A stretch of DNA of 64,000 nt from Callorhinus ursinus (Eukaryota; Chordata; Mammalia; Carnivora; Otariidae), in NCBI RefSeq assembly GCF_003265705.1, contig NW_020312902.1, positions 15,107,662 through 15,171,661 of the forward strand, in the 5' to 3' direction. A program made the translations under genes and the position numbers. Of the stretch, positions 45,011-55,440 are shown piece after piece. Within the stretch, counting starts at the first letter, position 1, and the number at the start of each line of letters is the position of its first letter. The notes beneath the pieces were generated by a model. That model saw nothing but the letters and a program-made list of their open reading frames with translations. It ran no database searches and was not told the origin of the DNA.

Positions 45011-45054
45011 AATAAAAGTTACACGAATGTAGTCTCTTTGAAATTATCTTGTAC

Positions 45055-45260
45055 TGTCCTCACCCTTCTTGTGATGACATGAGATGATAAAAATGTCTAC
45101 GTGATGAGATGAAGTGAAGTGAATGACATAGGCATTGTGACTTTTGACCTTCTGACTGTATGGCAGAAGGAGGATCATCTGCTTCTGGGGACTGCAGTTG
45201 ACCATGGGTAACTGAAACCATGGGAAGGGAAACCATGGATTGGGCGGGGGTGGGGGTGGG
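45055..45260. mobile_element. Tigger-type DNA transposon fragment
   Basis: 'ACGTGATGAGATGAAGTGAAG', 'AGAAGGAGGATCATCTGC' and 'GGTAACTGAAACCATGGG' match a Tigger-family end as I remember it. One terminus only, with no transposase frame. Confidence 0.6.
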
Positions 45261-45309
45261 TTACTGTTCTACATTGTGCAGAGGCTGCAAGTGTTAAACA
45301 TTGTAGGCT

Positions 45310-45520
45310 CTAACATTATAAATAATAATTTATTAAGTATTGTGTATCAGCCATTGTTCTTAGCACCTTGCACTTATCAATGTACTGAATCCTTTTCCAA
45401 CTCTGACCATTTTGGAGTGAAGAAACTGAAGTTAGTGTGTAATTTGCTCAGTCATAGAGCTAATTAGTGTTGGAGCCAGGTTTTGAACCTAGGCAGTGTG
45501 GCTCTAGAATCTACGCTCTT
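45310..45520 (-). mobile_element. MIR SINE remnant
   Basis: Reverse MIR: 'AAGTATTGTGTATCAGCC', 'GAGCCAGGTTTTGAACC'. Faces an opposite MIR on its right. Confidence 0.85.
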
Positions 45521-45529
45521 CATCACAAG

Positions 45530-45715
45530 TATAATTCTATGACCTTGGTCAAATTATTTAACTTCAATACGCTGTTTTCTTCTTTGTATGATAAGGATAG
45601 TAGCACCTAACTCACATGGTCGTGAGAAGTTGGATAAAATCCGTATAGTGCTTAAAATAATATATGAAAAAGGTGAACACTTAGTAAATGTTAACTGTTA
45701 AATTAGCGTTATTAA
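45530..45715 (+). mobile_element. MIR SINE remnant
   Basis: Forward MIR: 'GACCTTGGTCAAATTATTTAA' (shortened), 'ATAGTGCTTAAAATAATA'. It forms a head-to-head pair with the MIR on its left. Confidence 0.8.
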
Positions 45716-47257
45716 GGCATTGAACATACACATCTCTGAATTTTTATCAAATAAGCAGACTAATCCATAAACGTGAATTTATAAACCAAAAAGTGGAAAT
45801 ACTGTGATTATTTCTGACTTTCTGTTTTTATTATTATTATTATTATTTTTTTATTTTGTGAGAGGAAAGATAATAGGTAAAACAAAGTTGAATGGTGAGC
45901 CAGGAACTCATCAGTAAAAGAATTAGTTCATTTTGAAATCAGATTTTTTTACCTCATTTTTGAAAGAATATTCAAGAATCATTCCTGAAGGTGCAAAGTA
46001 TTTTATATTGGCTGATTGTAAAAACTGTTAGGCTTTATTACCTGTATGTTTTTGAAAGACCATAGTTAATTATAGCAATATTTTAAAGAAATAGATGGCA
46101 TACTACATATCCTCAAGCCCATTCATTTAAAATGTTTTCTTTACATACTTGTTCTTTGTGTCAATGACCATGTTATTGTTGAAGGTCTTGTGTTACTCAA
46201 AACATTCAGTTAGAAGCAACCTTCATATGCGGATGTAGAACAAATACATAGCATTCTGTGTGATAGGGCTGAGGTAACAATTCTAGGAGTAGCAGCAGTA
46301 GAATGTTGAGAACATAACAGAATTCAGGTCTCTTTTGTGTATGTTTAGGAACTTTAGGAACGTATGAAATTTATATTTTCCAGTTAGTTTCTGACTAGAG
46401 ATTGGAGCATGTTATTGCTTGAAGAAAAACAAATTGTCAAGGCAACAGGTACTGCATTTCTCACTTGACAAGATTGTTTCTCAGTTTTGTTATTTTCCAT
46501 CAGAGAACAAGGAACCTTTTGTTCCAAGACCTGATGTCGAAATGTTAGCAAAATATTACGTTAATCAAGCCAAGAATCTTGTGTTTCTGAACCAAAAGTA
46601 AGATTTCACAAAGACTCATTTAGAGCATTAAAAGGAATTTGTGCAATATTCTTGCATTTTCAGGCTTACACAAGAATTAGCTTCTAAAAAGCAAAGACCT
46701 CCAAGTGTAGAGGTTTAGGAGTTCCATTTGTTTGTGCCTGTCTGTATCAAGTCTATTGTTAAAGGGACTGGGGTTACGGCAGCAAACAAAATAAAGTCTC
46801 ACCCTTATGAAGCTTATGTTTTAGAGAAAGGGTCTGACTCTGTCAAAATATATCATGTCTGGAAGTGTTAATGTGCAAAAAAAAGAAAAATAAAGCAGGG
46901 TAAGAGGATAGCAAATACTATGTGTGGATAGGTAAGTGTGAGTTTATTAGTTGGAATTTGTTAGCTGTCTGTATTACTTGGTTTGGAAAGTATGAATGTT
47001 GGCCTTTTACAGGAATGTATATAGTCCAACTCAGGGCAAATGATAGAACTGTGAATGAAACTAAAGGGATGAAAAATGAACAAAAAACTGTCATGAACTA
47101 TTCAAAAGACAAGAGGGTAATGAAACATTTAACACAGTTTACATACAACAGTTTTAAGGAGTCTCCCTTTGGGGAAAAATTGACTCCTACATCTTAAAAT
47201 ACTTTATGTGATTATTTTCTTCCATGTATTACTTTTTTGATTAGAACAAAAGTTACA
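45716..47257. other. NT5C2: SINE-free intronic block
   Basis: 1.5 kb with no recent insertion, although SINEs land about every 750 bp elsewhere. It holds the exon-like segment 46504-46597. Confidence 0.6.
46504..46597 (+). other. exon-like segment, function unknown
   Basis: 94 nt between a pyrimidine-rich TTGTTATTTTCCATCAG acceptor and an AAAA|GTAAGA donor. One frame is fully open and starts 'ENKEPFVPRPDVEMLAKYY', with protein-like composition, and I recognise no family. If spliced between NT5C2 exons 1 and 2 it would be leader only, since exon 2 has a TGA in frame just before its ATG. It may be an alternative 5' UTR exon, a decayed coding fragment or chance. Confidence 0.25.
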
Positions 47258-47459
47258 GGGGCGCCTGGGTGGCTCAGTCGTTAAGCGTCTGCCTTCGGCT
47301 CGGGTCGTGATCCTAGGATCCTGGGATCGAGTGGCATGTCAGGCTCCCTGCTCCGCGGGAAGCCTGCTTCTCCCTCTCCTACTCCCCCTGCTTGTGTTCC
47401 CTCTCTCGTTGTGTCTCTCTCTGTCAAATAAATAAATAAAATCTTTAAAAAAAAAAAAA
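47258..47459 (+). mobile_element. CAN-SINE
   Basis: Full-length forward copy. GAACAAAAGTTAC is duplicated. Confidence 0.95.
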
Positions 47460-48550
47460 GGAACAAAAGTTACGGAAATACTTTCAAAGCTATAGTTTGT
47501 TTCAAAGCGCTGTTCTTTGAATTAGAGATGACACTATTGTCGGGAAGCAAGAATTTTCTCTGTCCTTCAAAGTCCTAGCTGGACTAAGAATCATATTGAC
47601 ATGAGACAGATTAACAGGAGAAAATAAAATTTAATAGCATACATAGGGGGAATCTGTACAGACATGGAAATTCCAGAGACAGGCAACATGATGCTTGTGT
47701 GAGCTGAGGAGAGGGGTAGGGGTCTGAGGATACAAAGGGCAGACAGACCATTAGCAGGAAGGTGAGAGGAAATGGATGGAAAACAAAGATTGCCTTATGT
47801 AGGTAAGTGTCTTAGGTAGGGGAATCTCTGTTAATAGCTCTCTTCTTGGTACAAGCAGGCAGATGAGGGGGAGGTAAAGAGCTTTTCCTCAATCTGCTGG
47901 GTTTTAACTGCTTTTAACTCAAAATAATGTTCATGCCAAAGTGACCATCTTGGGGCAGCCATCCCTTGGCCCCTGTGCTATTAACTACAGATACTATGAT
48001 TTAGATTTTCAGCAGTATTGTTAGATGAATTAATTTAAACCTGGATCTGACTTGTTTTCTAGGGAATGTATTTGTAAGTTAGTTTGTGGTCATGTTACAG
48101 AGGGGACCCTAAGCCACACATACTGTTAAAAATAACTGACCACTATACTTTCTTGGGTTTACTTGCTCATTGGTCAAGGAATAGGGTTATCAAGGGCTAT
48201 GTGTAGAATGTGCCTACTTCCCAAACAGATGCCCACAGTGTATACTTATCAAGGGTTATAGTAGGGAAGAAACCTCTCCCTTACTGTCAGCACCAGCTGG
48301 TAAAGTTGACTGTACGTATGTGCATTTTCCTTTTGGTAGAAATGGTCCACAGCACTAACTGGTAAGGCTTATTGTATAGTCAGTATTATCAGTATTTTTC
48401 TGGTTCAACATACCTTATAGTTCATATATAACCTGTGTTAATTATGTAGATTGTGCATTTAAAACTGTTACCAAGTTGTTAGAACATAAGAGCGGAAACA
48501 AGGTCATATGAATTATTTTGTAAGTATCCTTTGTATCACAACAAAGGAAA
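47460..48550. other. NT5C2: intronic sequence; possible LTR-type repeat
   Basis: The block 47570-47980 ('GACATGAGACAGATTAACAGG' shortened, 'AATAATGTTCATGCC') has the feel of an LTR in antisense, but I cannot place it. The rest shows nothing. Confidence 0.3.
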
Positions 48551-48740
48551 TTTTTTTTTTTTTTTTAATTATTTGAAAGAGAGCGAGAGAGTGCTCTCAG
48601 GCGAGGGGAGGGGCAGTGGGAGAGGAAAAAGCAGACTCCTGCTGAGCAGGGAGCTCCATGCCAGGGCTCTATCCCAGGACCCTGGAATCATGACCTGAGC
48701 CAAAGGCAAACACTTAAGTAACTGAGCCACCCAGGCGCCT
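48551..48740 (-). mobile_element. CAN-SINE
   Basis: Reverse copy. GGAAATTTTT and GGAAATGTTTTT flank it. Confidence 0.92.
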
Positions 48741-49097
48741 GGAAATGTTTTTAAAAAGTCAGCTATAATAAAGTAATTTTATTACTTTACACACGTGTGC
48801 ACACACATACACAAACACAATGTGCTTACGTAGTTCAGTACTAGGCCCTACAAATGGAGGATGTAGCTTTAACTTTTCTTTTTCTGTAAACTAGTTTAAT
48901 ATGTGTAATATGCAACTAAAGTTGCATTTATGAAGATTAAAATAAATTTCAAACTGGTGAGAAAATTTGAAGAAACCATTCAAGATTATCCTTATCATTC
49001 AAGTTTCAGAGCAGTGTTAGAATGGTTGATTATAAAACTTAGCAATGTCAGGTTTTATATTTCAAACAGAATAAATTCCAGTGAAATTTATTTTTTT
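48741..49097. other. NT5C2: intronic sequence, no feature seen
   Basis: AT-rich with a short CACACA stretch near 48800. Confidence 0.5.
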
Positions 49098-49297
49098 AAT
49101 TTTTATTTTTTAAAAGATTTTATTTATGTATTTGACAGAGAGAGAGACACAGTGAGAGAGGGAACACCAGCAGGGGGAGTGGGAGAGGGAGAAGCCCGCC
49201 TCCCGCGGGAGCCCGATGCGGGTTCGATCCCAGGACCCTGGGATCATGACCTGAGCCGAAGGCAGATGCCCATTGACTGAGCCACCCAGGCACCCCT
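49098..49297 (-). mobile_element. CAN-SINE
   Basis: Reverse copy. CCAGTGAAATTTA and CCAGTGAAGTTTA flank it. Confidence 0.93.
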
Positions 49298-49472
49298 CCA
49301 GTGAAGTTTAGTAAAACGCTCAGAGCTCATATTTACGTACTGTTATCATTACCCTATTACCTATATTGACATACTTATTCCATTGAGAAATGAATATTTG
49401 ATTCAATATGCAGTATAAAACACTTTGCCAGATAGACTTGTGCTACATAATGTGTTTAAATGCTACTCCTTA

Positions 49473-49663
49473 TTTTTTTTTTTAAGGTTTTATTTGAGAG
49501 AGAGCATGCGAGAGAGAGCATGAGTGGGGGGAGGGGCAGATGGGGGGGAGAAGCACACTCCCTGCTGAGCAGGGAGCCCAAAGCGGGGCTTAATCCCAGG
49601 ACTCTGGGATCATGACCTGAGCCATAGGCAGATGCTTAGCTGACTGAGCCACCCAGGTGCTCC
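49473..49663 (-). mobile_element. CAN-SINE
   Basis: Reverse copy. AATGCTACTCCTT and AGTGCTGCTCCTT flank it. Confidence 0.92.
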
Positions 49664-49970
49664 TTAAGTGCTGCTCCTTTCTAAGTGAATTAGTGATGTG
49701 ACCTGAAACTTAAAATGGTTTTGCTAACCAGGTTTATCCTGTAGTTTCCGTTACTCTGTGCTTCCTGTTTTTAGCAGTTGCCTGGAGCTGTTGGGGCAAC
49801 TGGTTTCCCTTTCTGGGCGGGGAGGGTGACATTAGTGGTGAAAGGAACGGGATATGTTTTGCCTATGAAATATTTTTAAAGCGTGAAACTACAGTATTTC
49901 AAATGCTTGAAAGTTCATTTCACTTGTTACTCTTCAGGCTGTATATTTTATGTTGAAACAAAGATTTTTC

Positions 49971-50009
49971 TTTTTTTTTTTTTTAAGATTTTATTTATTT
50001 GTTCATGAA

Positions 50010-50044
<35 letters not shown>

Positions 50045-50138
50045 CAGGGAGCCCGACGCGGGACTAGATCCCAGGACCCTGGGATCATGACCTGAGCCGA
50101 AGGCAGACACCTAACCATGTGAGCCACCCAGGCGCCCT
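49971..50138 (-). mobile_element. CAN-SINE, arm replaced by a (GA)n run
   Basis: Reverse copy in which the arm has become about 15 GA units (50014-50042) and the GAAGCAGGCTTCCC segment is lost. AAACAAAGATTTTTCT flanks it. Confidence 0.92.
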
Positions 50139-50354
50139 AAACAAAGATTTTTCTAACTGTACCATATTGTTTGAAAGAAATTAAAATTTGAGCTTTTTAT
50201 TCAGTATTAGTAATTGCTGTACCTTACTGAAAGAAACTACTCTTAAGCTTGACACTAAACAGGTGACAAATGAAATATTTACCTACTTAATAGAAATCTG
50301 TCTCTTTTTTTTTGGCCAGATGATAAAGCATCTACATCTTTACGTTTTGGGTTT

Positions 50355-50559
50355 TTCTTTTTTTTTTTAGAGTTTACTTATTTTTTTTTAATTTATTGAC
50401 AGAGACAGCGAGAGAGGGAACATAAGCTGGGGGAGTGGGAAAGGGAGAGGCAGGCTCGCTGCGGAGCAGGGAGCCCAATGCAGGGCTAGATCCCAGGACC
50501 CTGGGATCATGACCTGAGCCAAAAGCAGACGCTTAACGACTGAGCCACCCAGGTGCCCC
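50355..50559 (-). mobile_element. CAN-SINE
   Basis: Reverse copy. CATCTTTAC recurs on both sides. Confidence 0.92.
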
Positions 50560-50809
50560 ATCTTTACTTTTAATATTACTATGAAAAATAGTTAAGCATT
50601 AGATAGATTGATTCTGTGGATAGAGTTCAAAATCTGTCATATAATGTTAAGATGTGTTAGATAAGATCATAGTACAATTGTCATGAGGAATTGTTTGAAG
50701 ATGATGATTTAAGAAAATCTTACCCCCTTACTTTCACATAACTGTATAGACTTCATGGCAGGTTTTATCCCGTATTAGTGATAATCTATTTATGTTTACA
50801 TTTTAGATT

Positions 50810-50993
50810 TTTTTAAAGATTTTATTTATTTATTAGAGTGTGTGCACCCAAGCAGAGGGAGGGGCAGAGGTAAAGGGAGAAGCAGACTCCCCATTGAGCA
50901 GGGAAGCCCGACGTGGGGCTCAATCCCAGGACCCTGAGATCATGACCTGAGCTAAAGGCAGAGGCTTAACAGACTGAGCCACCTAGGCGCCCC
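50810..50993 (-). mobile_element. CAN-SINE
   Basis: Reverse copy with a GTGTGTGCACCCAAGC arm. Confidence 0.92.
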
Positions 50994-51245
50994 TAAAGTT
51001 TTATGTTACCTTTGCTGAGAGTGTATAACTTGAATTTTTAAAATAAAATATATTTTGTTTAGTCCACGAATGACCTAAGAAACTGCTTTGAATTTTTCCT
51101 ACAAATAATTTGAAGAAAGTAATAAAAAAGTTAAAATACATGGGGGAAATCTTTCTTAGTGTAATTACTACCTCTAATTTTTAAGGAAAGAAAAAAAAAG
51201 CCTGATTTTTAAAAAAGTTTCACTGAGGTATAAATACATACAAGA

Positions 51246-51449
51246 GGGGTGCCTGGGTGGCTCAGATGGCTGGGCATCTGCCATTGGCTCTAGTCAAGTC
51301 CCATTGTCCTGAGATTGAGTCCCGCATCTGGTTCCTGGCTCAGCGGGGAGTCTGCTTCTCCCTCTCCCTTTGCCTCTCCCCGTGCTCATGTTCTCTCTGT
51401 ATCTCTCTGTCTCAAATAAATAAATAGAATCCTTAAAAAAAATTGTTAA
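51246..51449 (+). mobile_element. CAN-SINE
   Basis: Diverged forward copy. ATAAATACATAC flanks it. Confidence 0.92.
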
Positions 51450-51486
51450 AAAAATAAATACATACGATAAACTACACAAATTTATT

Positions 51487-51682
51487 TATTTATTTATTTT
51501 AAAGATTTTTATTTGAGAGAGAGAAAGAGAGAGAGAGAGAGCACATGAGAGTGGGGAGGGTCAGAGGGAGAAGCAGACTCCCCGCGGAGCAGGGAGCCTG
51601 ATGCGGGACTCAGTCCTGGGACTCCAGGATCATGAGCTGAGCCGAAGGCAGTCGCTTAACCAACTGAGCCACCCAGGCGCCC
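51487..51682 (-). mobile_element. CAN-SINE, 'CTCCAGGATC' subfamily
   Basis: Reverse copy. AAACTACACAAATTTA and AAACTACGCAAATTTA flank it. It faces the forward copy on its left, forming an inverted SINE pair with a gap of about 40 bp. Confidence 0.94.
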
Positions 51683-52188
51683 TAAACTACGCAAATTTAG
51701 AGTGTACAATAAGTTTTGACATGTATACACTCGTGAAACAGTCACCATAATTAAGATACTGAACATATCCCTGCCAAAAGTTTCCCTGGGTCCCTCTTTG
51801 CCTTACTGCTTACCCCTAGGCAACCACTGATCTTATTTCTGTCACTATAGATTAGTTTGCCCTCTCTAGCATTTTATGTAAACAAGATCATAGAGTATGC
51901 CGTCTTGTTTGTCTGCTTTCACTCAGCATAATTTTGAGATTTATTCATGTTATCAGTAGTTCCTTACTCTTTATTGCAAAGTAGTGTTCCATTGTATGGA
52001 TGTACTACAATTTACCCATTCACCTGTTCATAGACATTTGGGTTGTTTTTAGTTTATGGCTATTACAAACAAAGCTGCTATGAATATTTGTTTATAAGTC
52101 TTTACGTGAATATATGCTTTCATTTCTCTTGGATAATTACTTAGGAGTAGAAGGGTTGGGACATAAAGTAGATACGGGTTTAACTTTT

Positions 52189-52256
52189 AAAGAAATAGAC
52201 TTCCAATGATTAACATAACAATAAAAAAATAAAAAAAAAAAGAAATAGACTTCCAA
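52189..52256. mobile_element. 32-bp A-rich retro-insertion with 18-bp target duplication
   Basis: AAAGAAATAGACTTCCAA occurs exactly at 52189-52206 and 52239-52256. Between them lie 32 bp, TGATTAACATAACAAT followed by an A-rich end. It looks like an extremely 5'-truncated polyadenylated insertion. Confidence 0.85.
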
Positions 52257-52366
52257 AGTGCTTGTACCATTTTTATAGTCTTACCAGCGGTGTATTAAAG
52301 TTCTAGTTGGTCTATTTCTTCACCAAGTTTGTCATGGTCAGTCTTTTTAAAATTTTAAACATTCTA

Positions 52367-52563
52367 GGGGATGCCTGGATGGCTCAGTCATTAAACGTCT
52401 GCCTTCGGCTCAGGTCATGGTCCCGGGGTCCTGGGGTCAAACCCCGTATCTGGCTCCCTGCTCGACGGGAAGCCTGCTTCTCCCTCTCCCACTCCCCCTG
52501 CTTGTGTTCCCTCTCTCGCTGTCTCTCTCTGTCAAATAAATAAATAAATTAAAATAAAATAAT
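52367..52563 (+). mobile_element. CAN-SINE
   Basis: Full-length forward copy. AAAATTTTAAACATTCTA is duplicated. Confidence 0.95.
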
Positions 52564-52603
52564 CTTAAAATTTTAAACATTCTAACAAGCATGTAGTGGA
52601 ATA

Positions 52604-52783
52604 ATTTTTTTAATATTTATAAAGATTTTATTTATTTGAGCACAAGTAGGGGGAGCTGCAGGCGGAGGGAGAAGCAGACTCCGCACTGAGCAGGGAGCCT
52701 GATGTGGGGCTCAATCCCAGGGCCCTGGGATCATGACCTTGAGCAAAGGCAGTTGCTTAACAACTGAGCCACCCAGGCGCCCC
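52604..52783 (-). mobile_element. CAN-SINE
   Basis: Reverse copy with a shortened GA arm. Confidence 0.9.
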
Positions 52784-52911
52784 CATTTAGTAGAATCTTA
52801 TTGTGGTGGTAATTTGCATTTCTCTGACGATAAATGATGTTGAGCATCATTTCATGTACTTATTTGCCATCTGTATATCTTTATTGATGAAACATCAGTT
52901 CAAATCTTTTG

Positions 52912-52942
52912 CATATATATATATCTATAGATATATATATAT
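52912..52942. repeat. (AT)n/(TA)n microsatellite
   Basis: ATATATATAT interrupted by CTATAG, next to the T-run of the following SINE. Confidence 0.9.
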
Positions 52943-53129
52943 TTTTTTTTTTTTTGAGAGAGTGTTCAAGTGTGAGAGGGTAGGTGCTGAGGGAGGAGAG
53001 AGAGAATCTTAAGCAGGCTCCTTGCTTAGCACAGAGCCTGATACAGGGCTCGATCTCACGACCCCGAGATCATGACCTGAGCTGAAATTAAGAGTCAGAC
53101 ACTTAACCAACTGAGCCACCTGGTGCCCC
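52943..53129 (-). mobile_element. CAN-SINE close to the NT5C2 exon 2 acceptor
   Basis: Reverse copy that ends 85 bp before the exon. It leaves the branch region and pyrimidine tract intact. Confidence 0.92.
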
Positions 53130-53192
53130 TAGAGTTTTTCTAATTAAAAAAAAAAATCATAACAGTAAATAGATACTAACATTAAGCCACTA

Positions 53193-53214
53193 CATTACTG
53201 ATTTTCTTTTCTAG
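53193..53214 (+). promoter_or_regulatory. NT5C2: 3' splice site of NT5C2 exon 2
   Basis: TTACTGAT (branch-like) followed by TTTCTTTTCTAG, a good pyrimidine tract and AG (53213-53214). Confidence 0.85.
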
Positions 53215-53340
<126 letters not shown>

Positions 53341-53349
53341 TAAGTATTT

Positions 53350-53655
53350 TGTCTATTTAATCCTCAAAACATCTCTATGAAGTGGGCACATATTATCTTC
53401 ATTTTAAAGATAATGAAATTAATGTGTAGAGAAGTTAGGCAGTGTATAGATCATATAGTTGATTCATGGTTCAGACCTAGTCCAGAGTCTAGACTTTTTT
53501 TTTAATATTTATTTATTTAAATAATCTCTACACTCACCGTAGCCTTGAACTCACGACCCTGAGATAAAGAGTTGCACACTCTGCTCTTCCAAATGAGCCA
53601 GCCAGGCACCCCCAGAGTCTAGACTTTTAACCACTAGTACACCATACTGCTGCTG
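53350..53655 (-). mobile_element. MIR SINE remnant, split by a SINE
   Basis: Reverse MIR beginning only about 10 bp after the exon 2 donor: 'CTCAAAACATCTCTATGAAG', 'CATTTTAAAGATAATG'. The SINE at 53498 splits it. Confidence 0.75.
53498..53612 (-). mobile_element. short tRNA-like CAN-SINE
   Basis: Reverse copy. AGAGTCTAGACTTTT is duplicated. Confidence 0.9.
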
Positions 53656-53830
53656 CTGCATTTTAAAAGGAAATTTCTTGTTGTTCTTACATCTACGAAT
53701 AAAAGTCCTTTACTAAAGAAAGTTTTTGGATGCTAGAAAATTGTACCCAGTTAATAGGAATGAAATTCTTTTTTTTTTTTTTAAGAACTTCTTAATTGAC
53801 ATTTGCCACAAACTGATGAACTGATGATGG

Positions 53831-54020
53831 TTTTTTTGTTGTTTTTTAAAGATTTTGTTTATTTGACAGAGGAGCACAAGTAGGGGGAGCTGCAGAGGGA
53901 GAGGGAGAAGCAGACTCCCCGCTGAGCAGGGAGCCTGACGTGGGTCTCCATCCCAGGACCCTGGGATCATGGCCTGAGCCGAAGGCAGATCCTTAACCAA
54001 CTGAGTGACCCAGGCGCCCC
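53831..54020 (-). mobile_element. CAN-SINE
   Basis: Reverse copy. GATGATGGTTTTT and GATTATAGTTTTT flank it. Confidence 0.92.
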
Positions 54021-54174
54021 TCGATTATAGTTTTTAAATAGATTTTTTAAATTGTGTCTACTGGCTACTTTATTAGATTAAATGTGGGTAACGCTCAGTA
54101 ATAGCAGTATTTTCTTATATTAAGACTTTAACATTTTCTCTGAATCATTTTTCCTTTAAAAGTTTAAAATGTGG

Positions 54175-54278
54175 GCAACCCTCTTCGGTCCCCTCCCTCT
54201 TTGGGAGCTTTGTGCCATCACTCTATAACTTTATTATCGCTCAATAAACCTTGGTTTGCTGCCCACCAAAAAAAAAAA
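54175..54278 (+). mobile_element. polyadenylated retroviral-LTR 3' end, inserted as a processed copy
   Basis: About 90 bp (GCAACCCTCTTCGGTCCCC ... CTCAATAAACC ... GCTGCCCACC) followed by about 15 A. It looks like the R region of an ERV1-type LTR with its AATAAA signal, ending where viral RNA would be polyadenylated. AAAAGTTTAAAATGTGG is duplicated at both ends (54158-54174, 54279-54295), the mark of L1-driven insertion, not retroviral integration. No viral gene is present. Confidence 0.65.
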
Positions 54279-54292
54279 AAAAGTTTAAAATG

Positions 54293-54463
54293 TGGCTCAG
54301 TTAAGCGCCCGACTCTTGGTTTTGGCTCAGGTCATGATCTCATGGATGGTGAGGTTGAGCCCCACATAGAGCACCATGCTCAGCAGGGAGTCTGCTTGAA
54401 GATTCTCTCTCTCTGCCCCTCCCCCTGCTCACACTCACTCACTCTCTCTCAAATAAATCTTTA
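54293..54463 (+). mobile_element. CAN-SINE, 5'-truncated
   Basis: Forward copy starting inside the head (TGGCTCAG). AAAAGTTTAAAATG lies at both ends and is shared with the insertion on its left. Confidence 0.9.
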
Positions 54464-54504
54464 AAAAGTTTAAAATGTAAATATTTTGAATTTATTTGTC
54501 ACTC

Positions 54505-54679
54505 TTTTTTTTAAGATTTTATTTTTTTGAGAGAGAGAGCACAAGAGGAGGGAGGATCAGAGGGAGAAGCAGACTCCCTGCTGAGCAGGGAGCCCGATGC
54601 AGGGCTCAGTCCCAGGACCCCAGGATCATGACCTGAGCCGAAGATAGTCGTTTAACCAGCTGAGCCACTCAGGTGCCCC
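54505..54679 (-). mobile_element. CAN-SINE
   Basis: Reverse copy. TATTTGTCACT stands left and right, and a third time after the next SINE. Confidence 0.93.
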
Positions 54680-54690
54680 TATTTGTCACT

Positions 54691-54815
54691 TTTTTAAAAA
54701 GTTTTATTTATTTTTTAGAAAGAGAGTATGAGCCATGGGGGAGGGGCAGGGGGAAGCAGACTCCCCAGTGAGCATCTAAGGCAGATGCTTAACCGACTGA
54801 GCCACCCAGGTGCCA
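54691..54815 (-). mobile_element. CAN-SINE, internally deleted
   Basis: Reverse copy missing its central part. It shares the TATTTGTCACTTT target with the one on its left. Confidence 0.9.
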
Positions 54816-55440
54816 CTTATTTGTCACTTTAAATAGATTGAATTAAATGGCTGTTTCTGCCTAATCTCTAGTAGCTAAGATATGTGGAAGTAGGTCCTGC
54901 ATTTAGAAATCACTTGTTTTTAGAAATTAGAGGTTTACGCTTTCCATAAATTAATAGAATAGAAAGACCTGGGCCCTGTTAGAACTATCTCTGCCTCCCA
55001 TGTTGGGAAAGCAAGGCATAAGTAGAAATGCTGGTGTACTGGTAGTGCTAAAAAGTTGCATGGGAACTCCAGGAATCTATAGCAACTCGTAATTACTCAT
55101 TTGTTTCTAAGCTAGAGGAAAGAGGAAATATTTGGTATTTTATACTTACTCAATTATTTGTTTGTCTTTATGCTACATACATTTGGCTATGATGTAAGAT
55201 ATTTATCAGTGGAAACAAGGGCCAGAATTATGCAATGAAGAGAGATCATCTAGTACACATCAGGTGTCATAATTGTATTTAATATGTCATAGCCTGAATG
55301 CTTCTGACTCATTTAGAATGATATTTCCTGGAAAATTTTAGACTGGCTCTGCACCCTACTTTCTTCATATGGTAGAGTGCAATCTGAAATAGTAGAAATA
55401 GTAGGAAAAACACCTTCAGGGATTTAAATTTTTAGATCAT
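54816..55440. other. NT5C2: intronic sequence, no feature seen
   Basis: No recognised repeat or coding signal. Confidence 0.5.

Larger units (their letters stand above)
51690..52930 (-). mobile_element. L1 3' region, SINE-interrupted
   Basis: Antisense L1 3' end: 'GAAACAGTCACCATAATTAAG' (shortened), 'GTTCATAGACATTTGGG' and 'TTTGCATTTCTCTGACG'. Interrupted at 52207, 52367 and 52604. Confidence 0.8.
38941..53214 (+). other. NT5C2: NT5C2 intron 1
   Basis: Runs from GTGAGT to the acceptor TTTTCTTTTCTAG. It holds more than 20 SINEs, an L1, a Tigger fragment, MIRs and one exon-like segment at 46504-46597. Confidence 0.65.
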
